Shown: positions 59,450 through 64,000 of the stretch, in pieces
Layout of the letters: every line of letters begins with the position of its first letter
Numbering within the stretch: the stretch's first letter is position 1
NCBI RefSeq assembly: GCF_044904705.1
Contig: NZ_JADIKL010000012.1
Span: 27,358-91,357, forward strand
Direction: 5' to 3'
Source of the DNA: Rhodanobacter_A agri
GTDB taxonomy: Bacteria; Pseudomonadota; Gammaproteobacteria; Xanthomonadales; Rhodanobacteraceae
DNA length: 64,000 bases
Notes under the pieces: generated by a model
Databases searched by the model: none
Told to the model about the DNA's origin: nothing
The model's input: the letters and a program-made list of their open reading frames with translations, nothing else
Program-made: the position numbers and the translations under genes

Positions 59450-61237
59450 TCAGTCACCGACAGGTTCATACTTAGCCGTAGCGGCAGTGAGCTCAGCGAG
59501 GTCAGTCCATGCCAGAACCCCCTCAGGGCACTGCTCTGCATTGCCCGCTAAGTAGTCGAGCAAGGCGATAACACTTTTCTTCGCCTCTCCGTCCTCCCGC
59601 ACCCGCAGCCACGCTGCATACGGCTTCTCCCCTGAAACGAGCTCACCAAACATCGCAACCTCAAAGGTGTACAGCGAAGCTGCTAAGCGCACCGTCCCCT
59701 TAGGTGCTTTGCTGATTTCGTCGAGGATCTGCTGGTTAGCCGCCCACGCGGGATTGGCCACAAGCCCCTTCTTGCCCTTGATCTGCCGAGTGTCGGCATC
59801 GTGCAGTACCGCATAGGGGCAATTAAACTGATTAAGAATCTTGCACAACGCAAGGATCGTGTATTTGCCGCGAGCTCGAATGACGTGGACATTGCGGAAT
59901 TTTTCCGGATATTCAGCCATGACCTCCTTGAAGGCCGCATATTCCGTATCACCCTCCACGATGACCGTCCGTCCACCAAAGAAAAACTCGGCAACGTACG
60001 GGTCATACATGTTTAGGAGCTTCAGGCGCTCCTTGTCATCAGTGCTGAGTTGGGCCCGCGATGGCCTGAAAATGGTGGTACCCGAGATAACCCCATTTTC
60101 TGCACGCTCCACCCGAACGATTGACGTGTTGTCCCTGGACAGATCAATGAAGGCAGGTGAATGAGTGGTTACCATCACTTGCCAAGTCCCGCCATCAGGC
60201 AGTGAGTAGAGGACACCGCAAGCATCCCTGACTGCAGAGGGGTGTAAGCAAAGCTCGGGTTCGTCAAGAAGTAGGACATTTGGACGATCCGTTGCTTTGT
60301 CACCTTTGCCCTCTTTATGGTCTGCAATGATGCGCAACGCATTCCACATTAAAGTGCGGCGTGTACCGCTTCCTTGCCGCTCCAAGTCTGACTGATGGCC
60401 GTCCGCTGGCCCCATCTTTAGTGTGGGCGAGGCCTTGAAGAGAGAAATGGCCTTGTTGAGGTCGTTCTCCGGGCGAGCGTCCAACGTTATGCTGTAGTTG
60501 GGAAACACACTGGCCATCGCCTTTCCCAGCTCATCGCGAACCGACTCAACTGCCTCTAGTGCCTCTTTTGCAACCGTACGCTGCAGCTCGGCAACACCAA
60601 GGAGCAGCTTGGCGTAGGCACTGTCGGTGCCTTGCTCTTCGGTCAACTCCCTCACGCGTTGCTTTGTCGCCTCGACTAAAAGACCAATGATGTCCTCGGC
60701 CTGTTTCTTCGGATCGTCAAATGCCTCAATGCGATGGATTGCCGGCCGGTTGACTTGCGCGACCTGAGCGGCGCCCCAGGGTCCGTGGTCTGGATCCCAA
60801 TCGCCGGCCTCAACATTAAATCCCCGCTTGTCAGGTTTACCAGGCGCACGCCAGGTCCAGCGCTCCCGAACATGTTGGTCGCCGTTGGCCTTGGTCTCTA
60901 TCCATTTATTAGCCGGCGGTTTGCTCTCGGCGTAAAGAACCGTTTCGAGTTCGATGGTGGGTAGCTCATCGGCGCTAAGGCCGCCGGCCGGGATGGTGCC
61001 ACCGGGGAAATCCTCGATGGCCATCTCACCCTTCTTGCCCGCATCCATCACGAGCTCATAGGCTCGGAGAATGGAGCTCTTCCCGGTATTGTTCGCGCCG
61101 ACCAGGACGACAATATCGTCCAGCTCAATCACAACTGGCTGCTTACCAATTGCGCGAAAATTTCTAATGGTGAGCTTGTGCATGCGCGCGCGAGGCGCCA
61201 CCGCATCGTCAGTCGCTGCCTGCTTCTTTGGTGCCAT
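59450..61237 (-). CDS. OLD-family ATP-dependent nuclease (AAA ATPase plus TOPRIM)
   Basis: A 595-residue protein. N-terminal SMC/RecF-like ATPase: KLTIRNFRAIGKQPVVIELDD, Walker A VGANNTGKSS (about 47-56), an ABC-type signature region ERQGSGTRRTL, and Walker B NVLLLDEPELCLHP followed by the His-loop VMVTTHSPAFIDL. C-terminal TOPRIM-like part: FFGGRTVIVEGDTEYAAFKEV with the catalytic Glu, and PYAVLHDADT (D-x-D). This is the class 1 OLD/GajA layout: ATP-controlled DNA cleavage used in anti-phage defence. No GajB-type helicase gene is adjacent. A single-gene OLD or a new partner set are both possible. Confidence 0.87.
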   Translation of the reverse strand: MAPKKQAATDDAVAPRARMHKLTIRNFRAIGKQPVVIELDDIVVLVGANNTGKSSILRAYELVMDAGKKGEMAIEDFPGGTIPAGGLSADELPTIELETVLYAESKPPANKWIETKANGDQHVRERWTWRAPGKPDKRGFNVEAGDWDPDHGPWGAAQVAQVNRPAIHRIEAFDDPKKQAEDIIGLLVEATKQRVRELTEEQGTDSAYAKLLLGVAELQRTVAKEALEAVESVRDELGKAMASVFPNYSITLDARPENDLNKAISLFKASPTLKMGPADGHQSDLERQGSGTRRTLMWNALRIIADHKEGKGDKATDRPNVLLLDEPELCLHPSAVRDACGVLYSLPDGGTWQVMVTTHSPAFIDLSRDNTSIVRVERAENGVISGTTIFRPSRAQLSTDDKERLKLLNMYDPYVAEFFFGGRTVIVEGDTEYAAFKEVMAEYPEKFRNVHVIRARGKYTILALCKILNQFNCPYAVLHDADTRQIKGKKGLVANPAWAANQQILDEISKAPKGTVRLAASLYTFEVAMFGELVSGEKPYAAWLRVREDGEAKKSVIALLDYLAGNAEQCPEGVLAWTDLAELTAATAKYEPVGD

Positions 61238-61334
61238 AGCTTCCTTTGCCCCCCAGCAAGGTTGATCTCAATGTTGAATTGGCACTAAAGCAATGTCTGT
61301 CAGGGAATGCCTACAACTACTCTTTGACGCTGAC

Positions 61335-62885
61335 TTACTCGGCCTCTTGGCCGCCGGAAGATCCAGCGCCGTCAACGCCGATTTGCATTAAAGGCGTGAC
61401 CTGCGCCCCAGGGTGATTCCTCCTGACCTCCGCATTGTTAAGTTGAATGAGGTACTGGCTCTCTCTGCATGTATTGACCAGTGACCGTAAGATCGCCTCT
61501 TGCGGAACGCCAGCGAAGTCAAGATAGAGCGCTCGAATCAGATGTCGCATTCGGAAACTGGCGCGATGCATACCCGGTCCATCCAACGTGCCTTCTCGCG
61601 ACGCATCGTCCCAGTGCGTGTAGTAATTTCGGGTTGCCACCCAGCTGCGAGGCACATTTCCGTCACCACCAAGGATCATTTTTCTTAGAGGCAATGCAAG
61701 GCGATCGGCCAGTGCGTCCAAGCGCTTCCGCAACGAGATTTCATTGCCGTACTTGATGCGCGATTTCAATGCGTCCTTGTGATCAGGCTTAACACTACTG
61801 GGTATGGCGTTGCTTAGCGCATGCCTCACGGGTTCGTACTCGACTTCCGTTGTGTAGAGACCGGGCATGGTTGCGCGATGGAAACCCTCCAGCGCCTGCA
61901 TCAAAGATAGAAATTCCACGTGGAGCCAAAGCTTTTCAGATGAAAGAACGCTGAGAGCAAGCTGGCTTGGCATGCCCACTGTTTCGTAGTTCTCGAACCA
62001 CCTGGCAAAGACATCCCTGAAGTCGACCCCCAAGCCACTTCTCAACATGTAAAACTCATGCAGGGACTTACATTCACAGTGCTGATCCGCGCGCAGCGCA
62101 ACCAATACCTCCAGGTTGACGTCGTAATCGACGATCTTCGCGGATATCGCATCTAGTGACATCGGTGATCCGGCCAGTAATGACAACAGAGTTGTCGCCT
62201 TGCCCACCTGGTTGATGAACCACTCCAGGGGCTTTGGTTCACTCGACTTCACACGTAACCACCCGGAAGATCGGACCGAAATGTCCGTTGATTGATCTCC
62301 AGAGTGGTTCGTCTCGATCCCCCACCCGAGAGTGACCCGCTGCGATGGAATTTCGCAGAGCTCTTCTGGAAGCGGCCCAATCTCATAGAGGATTGTTAAC
62401 GCGTTACCGTGTTCACTAGTGAGGACGGTCTGCTTTATGCTCGGTCGACTTAGCCACATCTGTAGCCCAGGAATGCGAACCCGTACCTCGCCGTACAGGG
62501 TTTGCTCCGTTACGTGAGCCCCGATGACGACCCAACTCGAAATGACCCGCTCCGACTGATTGACACCGGCCGGACCAAAACTAAAGTTGTTGTTGGTTCT
62601 CAACGCATTAAGAACGGTGATGTACTGGCTTTCTATCGTCGTTCCATGAATAACTGGATATGTCTGAATCTCATCGCCATACACGGCGCCTTGCAGAGGA
62701 ACCAGACTTTTGTGCAGCTCAAGTGATGCATGCTCAGACGACCATGTAAGTGTTCCGGCGATTCTTTGCTCCGACCCTTCTTCGGATGGCAGGAACCACT
62801 CGCCAACAAATGTTGCGTGAGCCGATATTGAATGCTTGGTCACAGCTTCCCCCAACTTTTCGACCATCCATGATGGTCGGTTCAT
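61335..62885 (-). CDS. ApeA-like HEPN-domain anti-phage protein
   Basis: A 516-residue protein. The N-terminal region (GEWFLPSEEGSEQRIAGTLTWSSEHASLELH, then long beta-rich sections) resembles the ApeA N-terminal domain. The C-terminal 180 residues are helical and contain R419-N-Y-Y-T-H424, an R-x4-H motif of HEPN ribonucleases, in RNYYTHWDDAS. ApeA proteins act as abortive-infection effectors by RNA cleavage. It lies directly upstream of the OLD-family gene (97-base gap) on the same strand, and downstream of a small DUF2384-like gene. Family call by pattern; activity not shown. Confidence 0.78.
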   Translation of the reverse strand: MNRPSWMVEKLGEAVTKHSISAHATFVGEWFLPSEEGSEQRIAGTLTWSSEHASLELHKSLVPLQGAVYGDEIQTYPVIHGTTIESQYITVLNALRTNNNFSFGPAGVNQSERVISSWVVIGAHVTEQTLYGEVRVRIPGLQMWLSRPSIKQTVLTSEHGNALTILYEIGPLPEELCEIPSQRVTLGWGIETNHSGDQSTDISVRSSGWLRVKSSEPKPLEWFINQVGKATTLLSLLAGSPMSLDAISAKIVDYDVNLEVLVALRADQHCECKSLHEFYMLRSGLGVDFRDVFARWFENYETVGMPSQLALSVLSSEKLWLHVEFLSLMQALEGFHRATMPGLYTTEVEYEPVRHALSNAIPSSVKPDHKDALKSRIKYGNEISLRKRLDALADRLALPLRKMILGGDGNVPRSWVATRNYYTHWDDASREGTLDGPGMHRASFRMRHLIRALYLDFAGVPQEAILRSLVNTCRESQYLIQLNNAEVRRNHPGAQVTPLMQIGVDGAGSSGGQEAE

Positions 62886-62914
62886 TTCGTAAATCTATCA
62901 ACTTGAACCTTCTT

Positions 62915-63148
62915 TTAAGAGAAGGCCCCGGATTGCATCCTGAGCAAGAGTTGCGCTACCCGCTCGTACCCGCCATCCGAATCCAAATACGAAATGGGCG
63001 GGACGCCTCCCAATGCGGGAAGCGGCGTAGCTAGCCACGTCCTTGTCCATAGCTCAGCATCAAAGTGCGCATCCTCCCCACTTTCCTTCACTAGTCGCAA
63101 GACAAGCGCGATCAAGGTAGTAATGCGGTCCTCTTGGCGATCAATCAT
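62915..63148 (-). CDS. orphan Xre/MbcA/ParS toxin-binding-domain protein (DUF2384-like)
   Basis: A 77-residue protein. The C-terminal segment FDAELWTRTWLATPLPALGGVPPISYLDSDGGYERVAQLLLRMQSGAFS closely follows the DUF2384 consensus (W-L-x-x-P-x-P-A-L-G-G-x-x-P, then G-x-x-x-V-x-x-L-L-x-R). The N-terminal helix-turn-helix usual in such antitoxins is missing and no RES toxin gene is next to it; instead the ApeA-like gene follows after 29 bases. It may be a remnant antitoxin, or a partner of the defence gene. It shares the fold pattern with the two small proteins at 4026-4591. Confidence 0.7.
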   Translation of the reverse strand: MIDRQEDRITTLIALVLRLVKESGEDAHFDAELWTRTWLATPLPALGGVPPISYLDSDGGYERVAQLLLRMQSGAFS

Positions 63149-63235
63149 AGCCTTGCACCTCTTGGACTAGCAGGTAGCCTGGGACCTAGCTATCTTTGGA
63201 TAGGGGCCGCTCTGGTCTCTATTCGCGTCGTGCAC

Positions 63236-63273
63236 AACGGCAAGCGGCATCACCCGGGGCGCCGCTTGCCGTT
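63236..63273. repeat. hairpin downstream of istB
   Basis: Arms AACGGCAAGCGGC and GCCGCTTGCCGTT (13 perfect base pairs) around a 12-base loop, 37 bases beyond the istB stop. It could be a terminator for the IS transcript or part of the IS end. No T-run follows. Confidence 0.5.
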
Positions 63274-63309
63274 GAACCATTCCGATGACGCGATCGTTCG
63301 GGGCATTGC

Positions 63310-63860
63310 TCAAGCCGATTCGCCTGTGCTTAGCTTGGCTAGTCGCTTGCGCATAGACTCCCCTTGCAACTGAATTCGATGCGCGTTGTGAACAATGCGA
63401 TCCATGATTGCATCAGCGATTGTTGGCTCACCGATGAACGCATGCCACTCCGCGACGGGCATCTGTGATGTGATCAAGAGAGAGAGTGTGCCCACTCTGT
63501 CGTCTACTATCTCCAACAAATCTTGCCTTCCACGCGATGTGATCTTCGCCACGCCCCAATCATCCAAGATCAGAAGGCGGGCCTTCCCCAATTGCGCCCG
63601 TAGCCTTTGCAGACTGCCGTCTTCTCGCGCAATCTCAATTTCCTCAAGAAGGCGCGGTAGTCTGCGATATAGGGCTAAGTGCCCATGTCGCACTGCTTGA
63701 TGACCGAATGCACAAGAAAGCCATGTCTTACCGGCTCCAGTTGGCCCTGTGATGAAGAGATTCTGCCCTCGTTGGATCCAGTCGCCATTCAACAGCGAGG
63801 CGATCTGGCGCTTATCAATTCCACGGCCAGAGTGATAGTCGATATCTTCTGGAGCTGCAT
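63310..63860 (-). pseudogene. istB: IS21-family helper ATPase IstB, 5' truncated
   Basis: The minus-strand frame reads from about 63860 to a stop at 63310 and encodes the AAA+ core of IstB: APEDIDYHSGRGIDKRQIASLLNGDWIQRGQNL, Walker A GPTGAGKTWLSCAFG, sensor region ARLLILDDWG and TSQMPVAEWHAFIGEPTIADAIMDRIVH. About 60-70 N-terminal residues are missing. The codons further upstream (to 63978) instead read through the end of an IS3-family element, so IstB was cut by that insertion. No istA is visible in the window; it would normally lie upstream (right), beyond the IS3 element. Confidence 0.85.
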
Positions 63861-64000
63861 TGGTAATCCCCCCGCTTTTAGCGCTCGCCAAAAGTGGAGC
63901 TAAGCGGGCAAGGCCAATTTCTGCATGGGTGTGATGCCGCCGAGAGCCATGTTCGGACGCTCGTGGTTGTATGTCCATAGCCAGTGGGTCGCCGATGCTT
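63861..64000 (-). mobile_element. right end of an IS3-family element with OrfB transposase C-terminus
   Basis: On the minus strand a frame that stops with TAG at 63900 reads WLWTYNHERPNMALGGITPMQKLA, the conserved C-terminus of IS3-family OrfB (integrase core) with the D-E-adjacent Y-N-H-E-R-P-N motif. The rest of the gene lies beyond the right edge. After the stop, the bases to about 63861 (TGGTAATCCCCCCGC on the plus strand) look like the terminal inverted repeat with the usual TG end. The element is inserted into istB. Confidence 0.75.

Noticed and set aside
1..64000. CRISPR array
   Set aside because: No regularly spaced direct repeats with unique spacers were seen anywhere; the tandem repeats found are the 11-mer protein repeats and the serine hexamers.

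Overview
The window is a GC-rich gammaproteobacterial chromosome segment. The gene set (smc next to zipA, rne divergent from rluC, a GacA/UvrY-type regulator behind rne, a TraB-family membrane protein, an AguA/AguB pair, REP-like palindromes) suggests Xanthomonadales, perhaps Rhodanobacteraceae. No rRNA or complete tRNA is present to confirm this.

Layout. (1) 1-15.4 kb is mixed accessory and metabolic DNA. It holds a two-component propeller sensor that runs off the left edge, an acetoacetate decarboxylase-like gene, two tandem small proteins with an antitoxin-like C-terminal domain, a LuxR-type response regulator, an AraC regulator, a PagL-like outer-membrane protein, a patatin lipoprotein, an SDR/F420-reductase-like/DoxX set facing a LysR gene, a TIKI/ChaN-like protein, a DUF2235 lipase, and an overlapping two-gene pair whose second product looks like a PD-(D/E)XK nuclease. 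(2) 15.9-17.9 kb is a TetR plus Lnt-like acyltransferase operon behind a candidate GTGTAC operator. (3) 18-48.3 kb is conserved housekeeping DNA: zipA, smc, a BolA-family gene, a YciI-family gene, lysS, prfB (with its programmed frameshift), an O-methyltransferase, asnB, recJ, an ABC-F ATPase, aguA-aguB, traB, two cytochromes c, nfuA, phhB, rluC, rne and a GacA-like regulator. (4) 48.3-50.15 kb is gene-poor, with a candidate small RNA and one small secreted protein. (5) From about 50.15 kb to the right edge it looks like a genomic island. A tRNA 3'-end-like fragment, followed on its own strand by the tRNA-type terminator, marks the left boundary. Behind it come a truncated thioredoxin-reductase-like pseudogene, a redox/hydrolase cluster (two aldo/keto reductases, flavodoxin, LysR, carboxymuconolactone-decarboxylase family, cupin, two alpha/beta hydrolases), then a defence-type block (zinc-motif protein, OLD-family ATPase/TOPRIM nuclease, ApeA-like HEPN protein, orphan DUF2384 protein), and nested IS remnants (IS21 istB interrupted by an IS3-family element).

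The most interesting observation is a classical attenuator in front of asnB. A 39-residue leader peptide carries seven Asn codons within ten codons. It is followed by a 12-bp terminator hairpin with a T-run, and an 8-bp antiterminator segment lies under the end of the leader gene. This implies that asparagine synthetase is controlled by charged tRNA-Asn. Other candidates for new biology are the overlapping nuclease-like pair at 14.2-15.4 kb, the defence block at 58.4-63.1 kb, the three small DUF2384-like proteins, and the structured RNA candidate near 48.8 kb.
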